Positions 31,693-41,320 of a DNA stretch of 64,000 nt are shown piece by piece; position 1 is the stretch's first letter; each line of letters starts with the position of its first letter. The notes below the pieces were generated by a model. It worked only from the letters and a program-made list of their open reading frames with translations, ran no database searches and was not told the origin of the DNA. Source of the DNA: Afipia sp. (GTDB lineage Bacteria; Pseudomonadota; Alphaproteobacteria; Rhizobiales; Xanthobacteraceae); contig JAUSAX010000038.1 in assembly GCA_030652315.1 (NCBI GenBank), positions 1 to 64,000 on the forward strand, read 5' to 3'. The position numbers and the translations under genes are program-made.

Positions 31693-31737
31693 TACGGGAC
31701 GACCCGTATTGCTTCAGCTTTCGTCGGGGACGGCCCC
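31693..31737 (+). promoter_or_regulatory. Candidate guanidine-II (mini-ykkC) riboswitch upstream of atpB paralog
   Basis: Two perfect hairpins with ACGR tetraloops: TACGGG-ACGA-CCCGTA (31693-31708) and GGGG-ACGG-CCCC (31726-31737), 17-nt linker. Confidence 0.75.
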
Positions 31738-31858
31738 ACATCTCCTGGAGAGATGTCGGGACGGTCGCTCCGGATAGGAAGCCTTCCCCTCATCATGCTC
31801 CGTTCAGGATCGCTCCGTGCCATCGGATGCGATTGCTTTTGCATGCGACAGGGACATC

Positions 31859-32608
31859 ATGGCCGGGCCGATTGAACAGTTCGAAATCAAGCCGATTCTG
31901 CAACTCGGCGAGATCGCCGGACAGCAGATAAGCATCACCAACTCGACCGTTTACATGTTCGTGACGGTCGGCATCATCGGCTTCTTCATGCTTCTTTCGA
32001 CGCGGCGAAGCGCGCTGGTGCCGGGACGGTGGCAGTCGGCTTCGGAGATGCTGTTCGAGTTCGTCGCAAAAACAGTGCGCGAAAACGCTGGCGAAGAAGG
32101 CATGCGGTTTTTTCCGCTGGTCTTTTCGTTGTTCACCTTCATTCTGGTGGCGAACCTGCTCGGCATGCTCCCCTACGCTTTCACCGTCACGAGCCATCTC
32201 GCCGTGACCTTGGCGATGGCGATGATGGTGTTTCTGACGGTCACCATCTACGGCGTGGCCCGCAACGGTTTCGGCTTTCTGCGGCTCTTCCTGCCGTCGG
32301 GCATTCCGCCATACATCGCGGTGTTCATCGTCCCCATCGAGGTGATTTCCTATCTGTCGCGGCCTGTGAGCCATTCCGTACGTCTGTTTGCGGTGATGCT
32401 CGCGGGGCATATCACGCTGAAGGTGTTCGCGGGTTTCGTCGTCGGTCTCGGCGGCCTCGGAACACTGGGCATTCTCGGGGCAGCAATGCCGTTTCTGATG
32501 GTCCTGGCCCTGACCGCGCTGGAACTCCTGATGTCCGTCATCCAGGCCTACGTCTTCACCATGCTGACCTGCATGTATCTCAACGACGCGCTGCACCCGG
32601 GGCACTAG
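31859..32608 (+). CDS. Orphan F0F1 ATP synthase subunit a paralog
   Basis: 249 aa; 156/249 identical positions to the AtpB at 62500-63249 by ungapped hand count; [18 protein letters not shown] retains the essential Arg. Confidence 0.93.
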   Translation: MAGPIEQFEIKPILQLGEIAGQQISITNSTVYMFVTVGIIGFFMLLSTRRSALVPGRWQSASEMLFEFVAKTVRENAGEEGMRFFPLVFSLFTFILVANLLGMLPYAFTVTSHLAVTLAMAMMVFLTVTIYGVARNGFGFLRLFLPSGIPPYIAVFIVPIEVISYLSRPVSHSVRLFAVMLAGHITLKVFAGFVVGLGGLGTLGILGAAMPFLMVLALTALELLMSVIQAYVFTMLTCMYLNDALHPGH

Positions 32609-32636
32609 CTCCAGGCGCACTCCGTATTCAAGTCCA

Positions 32637-32692
32637 GAGGAACGACCTCCCCATTTTGGGCGCAATGACCGGGACGGCCCGGCCCAATGGAG
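32637..32692 (+). promoter_or_regulatory. Second candidate guanidine-II-like element, immediately upstream of sugE
   Basis: GAGG-AACGA-CCTC (32637-32649) and CCGGG-ACGG-CCCGG (32669-32682); linker CCATT(TT)GGG (32651-32660) complementary to CCCAATGG (32683-32690), which overlaps the SD GGAG. Confidence 0.65.
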
Positions 32693-32700
32693 ATTTGAAA

Positions 32701-33021
32701 ATGGCCTGGATCTATCTCGCAGTGGCCGGCATTCTTGAAATCGTCTGGGCCTATTCGATGAAGCAATCGGAGGGTTTCACGAAGCTCGTTCCGAGCACCA
32801 TCACCATTGTCATGATGATTGGCAGCTTCGCGTTGCTGTCCATCGCCATGAGAACACTTCCCCTCGGGACCGCCTATACCATCTGGACAGGGATCGGGGC
32901 CGTCGGCGCATTCCTTGTCGGGATCATCGTCCTCGGCGAGGCGGTGACGGTCATGCGTCTCGCGGCCGCCGCCCTGATTGTTTCCGGTCTCGTCATGATG
33001 AAACTCTCGACGTCGGCGTGA
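32701..33021 (+). CDS. sugE: SMR family exporter, SugE/Gdx (guanidinium exporter) type
   Basis: MAWIYLAVAGILEIVWAYSMKQSEGFTKLVPSTITIVMMIGSFALLSIAMRTLPLGTAYTIWTGIGAVGAFLVGIIVLGEAV matches the SugE/Gdx pattern. Confidence 0.92.
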   Translation: MAWIYLAVAGILEIVWAYSMKQSEGFTKLVPSTITIVMMIGSFALLSIAMRTLPLGTAYTIWTGIGAVGAFLVGIIVLGEAVTVMRLAAAALIVSGLVMMKLSTSA

Positions 33022-33278
33022 TTCAGGAGCGCACGCGGGCGATCGAACGCCCTTTGTGCAAGACATTCGCTCGGCGGCGGCGTGTCGCTGACACGAGATT
33101 GTCTCAGGGTCAGGCGGCCGCGGCAATGGCAAGCTCAGCAGGCAAAGGACGGTTTTGTGAGCAAATGCCGGACGCGGCTTGATGCCCCTTCGATGGCGCA
33201 ACTCTGCTCATCCCTACCAAGGGGCGCATTCGTGCTTTAAGAGTTTCATCGAGGAAACACCCATCGGAGAAACTTTGT

Positions 33279-34553
33279 ATGAAACAAGCTTACGTACCGC
33301 GAACGACCAGTTACGGACTCAATCCGGGCGATGAACTGAACGATCTGCGCATGTCGGATCAGGTCCGTCCGCTTTTTGAGCACGTCAAAAAATTCATCCG
33401 GGAAACCGTCGATCCCATGCTGCTCGAATACACTCGGCACGGTGAGGGCAAAAAGGATCGCTGGAGCTTCACGCCGGGCCAGCTCGATGTCCTTGGGAAA
33501 GCCAAGGCAAAGGCCAAGGAAGAAGGCCTGTGGAACTTCTTCCTGCCCGACAGCGAAACCGGCGAAGGCCTCAAGAATCTCGACTACGCCTATATCGCGG
33601 TAGAGCTCGCGAAAAATCCGCTGGCATCCGAAACCATGAACTGCTCTGCGCCGGACACCGTCAACATGGAAGTGCTGGAGCGCGTCGGCACGAAAGAGCA
33701 AAAGGAAAAATGGCTGAAGCCGCTACTGAACGGTGAAATCCGCTCGGCCTACGCCATGACCGAACCGAATGTTGCATCCTCGGATGCCAAGAACATTTCG
33801 ACCACGGCAAAACTCGTCGGCGATGAGTGGGTGATCAATGGCGAGAAGTATTACATCTCGGGTCTTGGCGATCCCCGCTGCAAGATCATGATCGTCATGG
33901 TGCAAACCAATCCCGACGCGCCGCGGGGCAAGCAGCAATCCCAGATTCTCGTGCCAAAAGATACGCCCGGCGTTGAAATCATCGGCCCGATGCATGTGTT
34001 CGGGGCCGACCACGCGCCTCGCGGACACATGCATATGCGCTTCAACAATGTCCGTGTGCCGAAGGAAAATATCCTGCTCGGCGAAGGCCGCGGCTTTGAA
34101 ATCTCGCAAGTCCGCCTTGGGCCGGGCCGCATCCATCACTGCATGCGCACGATCGGAAAAGCGGAAAAGGCGCTCGACCTGATGGTGTCACGCGGCCTGA
34201 CGCGGGAAGCCTTTGGCAAGCAGATCGCGCATCTCGGCGGCAACCTCCAGATCATCGCGCAGGCACGCTGTGAGATCGAGGCGATGCGACTGATGGTGCT
34301 GAAGGCTGCCAAAGCCATGGATGTGCTGGGCAACAAGGAAGCTCGCGTCTGGGTCAGCATGGTCAAGGCCATGGTGCCCGAGCGCACCTGCAAGATCATC
34401 GACCAGGCGATTCAGATGCACGGCGCGACCGGCATTTCCGAATGGACGCCGCTCGCCGACATGTACGCTGACGTCCGGCATCTGCGCTTCGCCGACGGCC
34501 CCGACGAAGTGCACTGGATGGTGGTTGGCCGCCACGAGCTGAGCATGTCGTAA
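33279..34553 (+). CDS. Acyl-CoA dehydrogenase family protein
   Basis: YAMTEPNVASSDAKNISTTAKLVGDEWVINGEKYYISGLGDPR, IIDQAIQMHGATGISEWTPLADMYADVRHLRFADGPDEVH. Confidence 0.93.
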   Translation: MKQAYVPRTTSYGLNPGDELNDLRMSDQVRPLFEHVKKFIRETVDPMLLEYTRHGEGKKDRWSFTPGQLDVLGKAKAKAKEEGLWNFFLPDSETGEGLKNLDYAYIAVELAKNPLASETMNCSAPDTVNMEVLERVGTKEQKEKWLKPLLNGEIRSAYAMTEPNVASSDAKNISTTAKLVGDEWVINGEKYYISGLGDPRCKIMIVMVQTNPDAPRGKQQSQILVPKDTPGVEIIGPMHVFGADHAPRGHMHMRFNNVRVPKENILLGEGRGFEISQVRLGPGRIHHCMRTIGKAEKALDLMVSRGLTREAFGKQIAHLGGNLQIIAQARCEIEAMRLMVLKAAKAMDVLGNKEARVWVSMVKAMVPERTCKIIDQAIQMHGATGISEWTPLADMYADVRHLRFADGPDEVHWMVVGRHELSMS

Positions 34554-34559
34554 TTCTGC

Positions 34560-34597
34560 ATTGGAGCGCGATGATGTCTTCGTCGTCGCGCTCCAAT
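34560..34597 (+). terminator. Stem-loop downstream of acyl-CoA dehydrogenase
   Basis: ATTGGAGCGCGA...TCGCGCTCCAAT, perfect 12-bp stem, short T-rich tail. Confidence 0.55.
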
Positions 34598-34763
34598 GTT
34601 GCTTGAGGAAACAAAGCGGGTCTTTGGGCCGGACGACATTGCCCCCACGGCCTCACGCAACCCTCTAGACAACAGCGCGCCTGCCGGACTCTCGAAGAGC
34701 CTCGCTGCATGTCTCTTTTTGATTTTGCATGACTCGCGTGAAAACAATCGCTTGGAAAAGCGA

Positions 34764-34839
34764 TGGTGCCCAGGGGCGGGATCGAACCACCGACACTGCG
34801 ATTTTCAGTCGCATGCTCTACCAACTGAGCTACCTGGGC
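34764..34839 (-). tRNA. tRNA-Phe (anticodon GAA)
   Basis: GCCCAGGTAGCTCAGTTGGTAGAGCATGCGACTGAAAATCGCAGTGTCGGTGGTTCGATCCCGCCCCTGGGCACCA, full cloverleaf with encoded CCA. Confidence 0.97.
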
Positions 34840-35003
34840 GCCGCCCCGAACGCTGCCCGGGGAGAGCGCCGGTTTATAGTGAGACAGGGCCGCGCTGTCC
34901 AGCCATCGGCGGAATTTCCCGGTGGGCTGTGAACGGCGGGAGTGCCTCGTAAAATTCCATCGGATTCAAGGGCTTCCGGAGCGGCCGGAAAGCGCCAAAT
35001 GGC

Positions 35004-35198
35004 CTATTTCGGCTCGTCCGGCTCATCCTCGTCGTCGCTCTCCCGCGCCGGAATGGCATAGGAGCCCGACAGCCAGCGATTCAGGTCGACATCGCGGCAG
35101 CGCTCCGAGCAGAACGGCTTGGAGGCCTCGGCCGGCGGCTTGCCGCAGATCGGACAGGGTTTCGCGGCGGACGCGGATTTGGCGCCGTCAGCTGGCAT
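35004..35198 (-). CDS. yacG: DNA gyrase inhibitor YacG (zinc-binding)
   Basis: [36 protein letters not shown]. Confidence 0.93.
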   Translation of the reverse strand: MPADGAKSASAAKPCPICGKPPAEASKPFCSERCRDVDLNRWLSGSYAIPARESDDEDEPDEPK

Positions 35199-35841
35199 TC
35201 AACCAACCGAACCGGATCGGAAAGCCCTCGCCGCCAAGCAGCGCCGTGGTTTCATACAGGGGCAATCCAACGACGTTGGTGTAGGAGCCGACCAGCTTGA
35301 CCACGAACGAGCCGGCGATGCCCTGCACGGCATAGCCGCCTGCCTTGCTGCGCCATTCGCCGGAGCCGATATAGGCTTGAATGTCGTCCTCGCTTAGCCG
35401 CTTGAAGCGCACCCGGGTTTCGACCAGCCGCTGGCGGAAACTCTGCTTCGGGGTCACCAGGCAAATCGCGGTGTAGACGCGATGGTTGCGGCCCGACAGC
35501 AGCCGCAGACACTGCGACGCCTCGTCCACCAGTTCCGCCTTCGGCAGGATCCGGCGGCCGACCGCGACCACGGTATCGGCGGCAAGAATGTAGGAGCCGC
35601 GCAGTTCGTCATCGAGCTGCACCGACTTGAGCGCCGCGTCGGCCTTGGCGCGCGCAAGACGATTGGCGCAGGCGCGGGGCAGCTCACCGCGCTTCGGGGT
35701 CTCGTCGACATCGGCCGGGCGCAACGCGTCGGGCTCGACACCGGCCTGATTCAGCAGGCTGAGGCGGCGCGGCGAGCCGGAGGCGAGAACGAATTTGGGA
35801 CGGCCTAGCATGCGGGATTTATCGATTTCATTCGGGGTCAA
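35188..35841 (-). CDS. maf: Maf family nucleoside triphosphate pyrophosphatase
   Basis: [37 protein letters not shown]...[17 protein letters not shown]; internal ATG start possible. Confidence 0.92.
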   Translation of the reverse strand: MTPNEIDKSRMLGRPKFVLASGSPRRLSLLNQAGVEPDALRPADVDETPKRGELPRACANRLARAKADAALKSVQLDDELRGSYILAADTVVAVGRRILPKAELVDEASQCLRLLSGRNHRVYTAICLVTPKQSFRQRLVETRVRFKRLSEDDIQAYIGSGEWRSKAGGYAVQGIAGSFVVKLVGSYTNVVGLPLYETTALLGGEGFPIRFGWLNAS

Positions 35842-35901
35842 TGGGCGCGGAAACTATCCGAAGGGCGTGGCGGCGACAACAGCACGGCGGCGCTAATCTT
35901 A

Positions 35902-36047
35902 CTTCCCTCTCCCTTTGTGGGAGAGGGTGCTGAGCGGTGAAGCCGCGAAGCGGGTGAGGGGTCGATGCCCTCCCCGTAAAACACAACCCCTCACCCGGTT
36001 TCTCGCTGCGCTCGAAACCACCCTCTCCCACAAGGGGAGAGGGGAAG
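35902..36047. repeat. Inverted repeat CTTCCCTCTCCCTTTGTGGGAGAGGG...CCCTCTCCCACAAGGGGAGAGGGGAAG
   Basis: Long inverted arms with internal CCTCACCCG/CGGGTGAGG; a short version lies at about 1616-1643. Confidence 0.82.
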
Positions 36048-36075
36048 ATAGAAACCCAGCTCAGCGCCGAATTCT

Positions 36076-36528
36076 TCACTCGTTCGCCATAGCGGCCGGC
36101 GCGAAACGCTCACGGATGCGCTGGCGCAAACTGTCCCGGACATGCCGGTAGGCATCCAGCTGCAGTTCGCGGCGGCCCTCGACCCCGACCGGGTCGGGCG
36201 TCGGCCAGTATTCGACCTCGGTCGCCGATGTCGTGGTCAACTGCAACGCCTTGTGATGCGCCTCCGGCGACAGCGTCACGATCAGATCGAAATTCAGGCC
36301 TTCCCAATCTTCCAGATCCGCGACCGTCCACGGCTTGTGATTCGAAATATCGAGACCGATTTCCTTCATCACGGCGACGGCGAAGGGATCGAGACCGGCC
36401 TTGCTGACGCCAGCCGACTGCACATAGAGCCCGCGCGGAACCAGATGGCGCAACAGGCACGCCGCGGTCGGAGAGCGGACGCTGTTCTGTCCGCACATGA
36501 ACAGGACGGCTTGCGGAGAACGCGCCAT
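36076..36528 (-). CDS. Low molecular weight phosphotyrosine phosphatase / ArsC-like protein
   Basis: VLFMCGQNSVRSPTAACLLRHL resembling the LMW-PTP P-loop. Confidence 0.82.
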   Translation of the reverse strand: MARSPQAVLFMCGQNSVRSPTAACLLRHLVPRGLYVQSAGVSKAGLDPFAVAVMKEIGLDISNHKPWTVADLEDWEGLNFDLIVTLSPEAHHKALQLTTTSATEVEYWPTPDPVGVEGRRELQLDAYRHVRDSLRQRIRERFAPAAMANE

Positions 36529-36588
36529 CTGTCAGGCTCGCCCGTCAGTGATGCGCATGGGACTCTTCAGGATCGTGCATTTTGGCTT

Positions 36589-36637
36589 GCGCATGATCTG
36601 ATCCGAAAACCGGTTTCCACTTTTCGGGATCATGCGC
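36589..36637. repeat. GCATGATC..CCGAAAACCGG..TTTTCGGGATCATGC repeat (copy 1)
   Basis: Palindromic; copies at 39102 and 53490. Confidence 0.82.
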
Positions 36638-37139
36638 CGCTACCGTCGCCCTTCCAGTGCAACACCGAGATCAGGGTGAAAAGCCGGCGCGAGGTCTCGA
36701 AGTCGATCCGCACCTTGCCCTCGAGGCGCTCCATCAGCGTACGCGAACCTTCGTCGTGCACGCCACGGCGGCCCATATCGATGGCTTCGATCTTGTCCGG
36801 CGTCGCGGTGCGGATTGCCTGATAATAGCTGTCGCAGATCATGAAGTAGTCCTTCACGATCCGGCGGAACGGCGTCAGCGACAGCAGATGCACCACGCAG
36901 GGCGTGCCGTCCTCGCGCTTGATGTCGAACATCAGGCGATTGCCGGTGATGCCGATATGCAGGGTGAACGGCCCGCTGTGGCCGCCCTCCGGCACGAACA
37001 GGTTTTTCTCGACGAGATCATAGATCGCAATCGCGCGTTCGTGCTCGATGTCCGGCCCCGATCGCCCGATCGATTCCTCATCGAGCGTCACCGCGACGAC
37101 GCGGTTGTTGGCGTTCTCATCTGGCGGGGGCTTGCTCAT
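36630..37139 (-). CDS. UPF0262 family protein
   Basis: [39 protein letters not shown]...[31 protein letters not shown]. Confidence 0.87.
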   Translation of the reverse strand: MSKPPPDENANNRVVAVTLDEESIGRSGPDIEHERAIAIYDLVEKNLFVPEGGHSGPFTLHIGITGNRLMFDIKREDGTPCVVHLLSLTPFRRIVKDYFMICDSYYQAIRTATPDKIEAIDMGRRGVHDEGSRTLMERLEGKVRIDFETSRRLFTLISVLHWKGDGSGA

Positions 37140-38431
37140 GTGAGATTGAGCCGCAACCCGACCGAGCGCGCGTGGGCGTCGAGCCCTTCGGCCTTGCCGA
37201 GCGTCATCGCCGCCGGACCCAAAGCGCGGAGCTGCTCGGGTCCGCATTTCAGGATCGAGGTCCGCTTCATGAAATCGAGCACGCCGAGGCCCGACGAGAA
37301 TCGCGCCGAGCGAGCCGTCGGCAGCACGTGATTTGAACCGCCGACATAGTCGCCGATCGCTTCCGGCGTGTGCGCGCCGAGGAAAATCGCGCCGGCATTG
37401 CGGATGCGCGCGCTCAGGCCTTCGGGATCAGCGGTGATGATTTCCAGATGCTCGGCGGCAATGGCGTCGGCGAGCGCAACCGATTCATCGAGCGACTTGA
37501 CCACAATGATCGCACCGAACTCATTCCACGAGGCGCGTGCAATCGCCGCGCGCGGCAGCGTCGTCAGTTGCGCTTCGACCGCACGTTCGACGTCGTTCGC
37601 CAGCGTCTCGTCGTCGGTGATCAGGATCGACTGCGCATTGGCGTCGTGCTCGGCCTGCGCCAGCAGATCGGCCGCAATCCAGTCCGGATTCGCGGTGTGG
37701 TCCGCGATCACCAGCACCTCGGACGGCCCGGCGATCATGTCGATGCCGACCTTGCCAAACACCAGCCGCTTGGCTGCGGCGACATAGGCGTTGCCGGGGC
37801 CGACGATCTTCGCCACCGGCTTGATGGTCGCAGTGCCATAGGCCAGCGCCGCAATCGCCTGAGCGCCACCGACGCGGTAGATTTCCGATACGCCGCCGAG
37901 CTGCGCCGCCGCCAGCACCAGCGGATTGAGCTTGCCATCAGGCGACGGCACCACCATCACCACGCGCCCGACGCCGGCGACCTTGGCGGGAACTGCGTTC
38001 ATCAGAACTGACGAGGGATAGGCGGCGGTGCCGCCCGGCACATAAAGACCGACGGCCTCGATGGCGCTCCAGCGCCAGCCGAGTTCGACGCCGGCCGCGT
38101 CGGTGAAGCGTTCATCCTTCGGCAATTGCCGCTGATGAAAAACCTCGATGCGGTCGCGCGCGAACTTCAGGGCATCGAGCGTCGCTGTATCGCAGGCCTT
38201 CACCGCAGCTTCGGTTTCCGCCGCCGTAATCCGCAATCCGCTCGCGGCCACATCCAGCCGGTCGAACTTCTTTGTCGCCGCGATCAGCGCCGCATCGCCA
38301 TGTTTCGCCACATCGTCGACGATGGCGCGCGCCGCCGCGTCGATATCGGCGGAGGCCTCCCGCTTCATATCGAGAAAGGCGTTGAATCGCTCGCTGAAGT
38401 CGGCGCTGTGGCTGGTGAGGCGGATCGGCAT
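37136..38431 (-). CDS. hisD: Histidinol dehydrogenase
   Basis: [69 protein letters not shown]. Confidence 0.95.
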   Translation of the reverse strand: MPIRLTSHSADFSERFNAFLDMKREASADIDAAARAIVDDVAKHGDAALIAATKKFDRLDVAASGLRITAAETEAAVKACDTATLDALKFARDRIEVFHQRQLPKDERFTDAAGVELGWRWSAIEAVGLYVPGGTAAYPSSVLMNAVPAKVAGVGRVVMVVPSPDGKLNPLVLAAAQLGGVSEIYRVGGAQAIAALAYGTATIKPVAKIVGPGNAYVAAAKRLVFGKVGIDMIAGPSEVLVIADHTANPDWIAADLLAQAEHDANAQSILITDDETLANDVERAVEAQLTTLPRAAIARASWNEFGAIIVVKSLDESVALADAIAAEHLEIITADPEGLSARIRNAGAIFLGAHTPEAIGDYVGGSNHVLPTARSARFSSGLGVLDFMKRTSILKCGPEQLRALGPAAMTLGKAEGLDAHARSVGLRLNLT

Positions 38432-38604
38432 TTCAGGGTCCGGCAGGCTCGCGCATGGCTGTAAAATCATGCGCTCATTCAATCATTTAACGATGTGACT
38501 CCGGGCGGCGATGCCAGATCACCGGCAACCCATAACATTCTCAGGATAAAACCGCGAGCGGGACCGCCCGGATTGGTTGCTAAATGTCTGTGTCCGCAGG
38601 CAGA

Positions 38605-39072
38605 TTAGGTGGATGCGGCGCCGTCCACCAGATCAGCGTCCAGACTGTCCGGGCCGAGATCGGCCAGTTCGCATTCGAGGCATTCGACCTCAAGCCGCAA
38701 CACCCCGCCGCTGGCGAACAGAAGCATCACCTGACCGCCCGGTTTCTTGCCCGGATGGAATTCCAGCCCGAGCAGGGTCAATGGAAGTTCCGGGGCATCC
38801 ATGTCGATCTCGCGCGACTGGCACGACAGCACGCGGTCAAACCGAAGCGCCGAGATCAGCCGCCGCGGGACGCAGTCGCCTGCAATGATGTCCTCGCAGT
38901 CCAGCCGTCGCATAGCGACCACAAGACGGTGCTCGGCTTGCCGCCAGAGAATATCGCCCGCGACCACCGCCGCGTCCTGAATATGCGCCGAGATCACCGC
39001 CAGATCATCGCCATCCAGCGCGGCGAGCTTGCGTTGAGAAAACTTCTGCTGAGCCGTTGTGTTCTGCGACAT
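38605..39072 (-). CDS. DUF2948 family protein
   Basis: KLAALDGDDLAVISAHIQDAAVVAGDILWRQAEHRLVVAMRRLDCED; conserved neighbour of hisD/murA. Confidence 0.82.
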   Translation of the reverse strand: MSQNTTAQQKFSQRKLAALDGDDLAVISAHIQDAAVVAGDILWRQAEHRLVVAMRRLDCEDIIAGDCVPRRLISALRFDRVLSCQSREIDMDAPELPLTLLGLEFHPGKKPGGQVMLLFASGGVLRLEVECLECELADLGPDSLDADLVDGAAST

Positions 39073-39101
39073 GGCCCCACCTGAAAAGACTTTAGTTATC
39101 T

Positions 39102-39173
39102 GCGCATGATCTTTCCCGAAAACCGCTTCCCACCCTCGGGTCAAGCCCTAGGGCATGCTTTTCGGGATCATGC
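39102..39173. repeat. GCATGATC...GGGATCATGCC repeat (copy 2)
   Basis: GCGCATGATCTTTCCCGAAAACCGCTTCCC...GGGCATGCTTTTCGGGATCATGCC. Confidence 0.78.
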
Positions 39174-39174
39174 C

Positions 39175-40464
39175 CTAACCGCTGATACGCTCGATGGTCG
39201 CGCCGCAGGCCGACAGCTTTTCCTCAAGCCGTTCGAAGCCGCGGTCGAGATGATAGATGCGGTTGACCATGGTTTCGCCTTCAGCGGCCAAACCTGCAAT
39301 CACCAGCGACACCGACGCGCGCAGATCGGTCGCCATCACCGGCGCGCCGCGCAGCTTGGCGATGCCGTCGATGATCGCAGTTTCGCCGTCCAGCGAAATT
39401 CGCGCGCCAAACCGCGCCAGCTCCTGCACGTGCATGAAGCGGTTCTCGAAGATCGTCTCGGTGATATGCGACGAGCCTTTCGCGCAGGCCATCAGCGCCA
39501 TCAGCTGCGCCTGCAGGTCGGTGGGGAAGCCGGGGAACGGCGCGGTCGTGACCTTGACCGGGTTGATGCCAGCACCGTTGCGCGTGACGCGAATGCCTTC
39601 GTTGTTCGGCGTGATGGTCGCGCCCGCTTCCGTCAGCACGTCGAGCGCCGATTGCAGCAACTCGGGGCGCGCACCGGCGAGCTGAACGTCGCCGCCGGTC
39701 ATCGCCACCGCCATGGCATAGGTGCCGGTCTCGATCCGGTCCGGCAGCACCGTGTGCCGCGCGCCATGCAGTTTCTTGACGCCCTCGATCACGATACGCG
39801 TGGTGCCCGCGCCGGAAATCTTCGCGCCCATCTTGTTGAGACAGTCGGCGACATCGACGATCTCGGGCTCGCACGCCGCGTTGTTGATGACGGTCGTGCC
39901 CTTTGCGAGGGTCGCGGCCATCAGCGCCACATGGGTGCCGCTGACGGTGACCTTGGGGAAATCGATCTCAGCACCGGTCAGGCCGCCGGGCGCTCTCGCG
40001 ATCACGTAGCCGCCGTCGATCTGCAATTCCGCGCCGAGTTTCTCCAGCGCCATGATCAGCAGGTCCACGGGACGGGTGCCGATGGCGCAGCCGCCGGGCA
40101 GCGAGACCTTGGCCACATGCATCCGCGCCAGGAGTGGCGCGATCACCCAGAAACTGGCGCGCATCTTCGAGACCAGTTCATAGGGCGCCGTGGTGTCGAT
40201 AATGTTGGCCGCGGAAATGTGCAGCGTCTGGCCCTGATACTCATGATCGCCGGGGCGCTTGCCCTTCGACATGATGTCGAGGCCATGGTTGCCGAGAATC
40301 CGCTGCAACTGCGCGACGTCCGCCAGACGCGGGACATTGTCCAGAATCAGGGTCTCATCGGTCAGCAAGCTGGCGATCATCAGCGGCAAAGCCGCGTTCT
40401 TCGCGCCGGAAATCGGGATAGTGCCATTGAGCTTGTTGCCGCCGACAATGCGAATGCGATCCAT
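39175..40464 (-). CDS. murA: UDP-N-acetylglucosamine 1-carboxyvinyltransferase
   Basis: [45 protein letters not shown]. Confidence 0.96.
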   Translation of the reverse strand: MDRIRIVGGNKLNGTIPISGAKNAALPLMIASLLTDETLILDNVPRLADVAQLQRILGNHGLDIMSKGKRPGDHEYQGQTLHISAANIIDTTAPYELVSKMRASFWVIAPLLARMHVAKVSLPGGCAIGTRPVDLLIMALEKLGAELQIDGGYVIARAPGGLTGAEIDFPKVTVSGTHVALMAATLAKGTTVINNAACEPEIVDVADCLNKMGAKISGAGTTRIVIEGVKKLHGARHTVLPDRIETGTYAMAVAMTGGDVQLAGARPELLQSALDVLTEAGATITPNNEGIRVTRNGAGINPVKVTTAPFPGFPTDLQAQLMALMACAKGSSHITETIFENRFMHVQELARFGARISLDGETAIIDGIAKLRGAPVMATDLRASVSLVIAGLAAEGETMVNRIYHLDRGFERLEEKLSACGATIERISG

Positions 40465-40638
40465 GCCAAACCTGCCCTGTTGCGGATAACCGGCTTTTAG
40501 CGTGTTTCATCGGAGGTGGAAACCGCGCGCCGGGACGCCCAAAACCCGGCATTTCAGGTTAATACCTGAAAAATCGCTCGAATTGTGTCTGACGGGCGCC
40601 GGAAGGCTTCCTCTTGGAAGCCCCCGCCCAAAACGTTG

Positions 40639-41304
40639 TCAGGCCCCGGCCTTGTGGATGTCCGTCATTTCCAGAATTTGCTTCGGATAGCCATGCTTGG
40701 CGACGGCAAGCATGGCGCGGCCCAGCTCTTCGGTCGTGGTCACATATCGCGGCGCGACCCGATGCAGCAGCGTCAGCAGCGGCGCCAGCCCGACATAGAA
40801 GACCTGATACCAGGCAGTCTTCGATCGCACGCCATGCAGCGGCTGGATCGCGGCGGGGCGGAACATGTAGGCGGCCTTGAACGGCAGCTTGAGCAGATCG
40901 TTCTCGGTCTTGCCTTTCACCCGCGCCCACATCATGCGGCCCTGCTCGGTGCTGTCGGTGCTGGCAGCCGTCACATAAATCAATGTCATTTCGGGATTGA
41001 GCCGCGCCAGCGGCCGCGCGGCCGCGAGCGTCATGTCGTAAGTGATGCGGCGGTAATCGTCCTCGCTCATACCCAGCGAGGAAACGCCGAGACAGAAGAA
41101 GCAGGCGTCATAGCCCGTGATGACGTTTTCGATGGCCGAGAAATCGAGAAAGTCCTTGTGCACGACCTCGCGCAGCTTCGGGTGCGACTGACCGGTGGCG
41201 CTGCGGCCAACCGTCAGCACCTGCGTCACATCCGGATCGCGCAAACATTCGCGCAGGACGCCCTGCCCGACCATGCCGGTCGCACCGAAGACAATGACTT
41301 TCAT
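40639..41304 (-). CDS. NAD(P)-binding epimerase/dehydratase-like protein
   Basis: MKVIVFGATGMVGQGVLRECLRDPDVTQVLTVGRS; ORF-track N-terminus reads into the palindrome element. Confidence 0.85.
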   Translation of the reverse strand: MKVIVFGATGMVGQGVLRECLRDPDVTQVLTVGRSATGQSHPKLREVVHKDFLDFSAIENVITGYDACFFCLGVSSLGMSEDDYRRITYDMTLAAARPLARLNPEMTLIYVTAASTDSTEQGRMMWARVKGKTENDLLKLPFKAAYMFRPAAIQPLHGVRSKTAWYQVFYVGLAPLLTLLHRVAPRYVTTTEELGRAMLAVAKHGYPKQILEMTDIHKAGA

Positions 41305-41320
41305 CGACGCTCCCGTTGCT

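Noticed and set aside
31750-31770. A third ACGR hairpin (GTCGGG-ACGG-TCGCTC) downstream of the first riboswitch
   Set aside because: Flanking bases do not form a proper stem
31859-32608. Orphan atpB as part of an N-ATPase operon
   Set aside because: No atpD/C/Q/R/E/F/A/G homologs adjacent; neighbours are a YbaK-like gene and sugE
35828-36079. 83-aa minus-strand ORF as a possible infA replacement
   Set aside because: Translation is of the CCCTCTCCC repeat, no resemblance to IF-1
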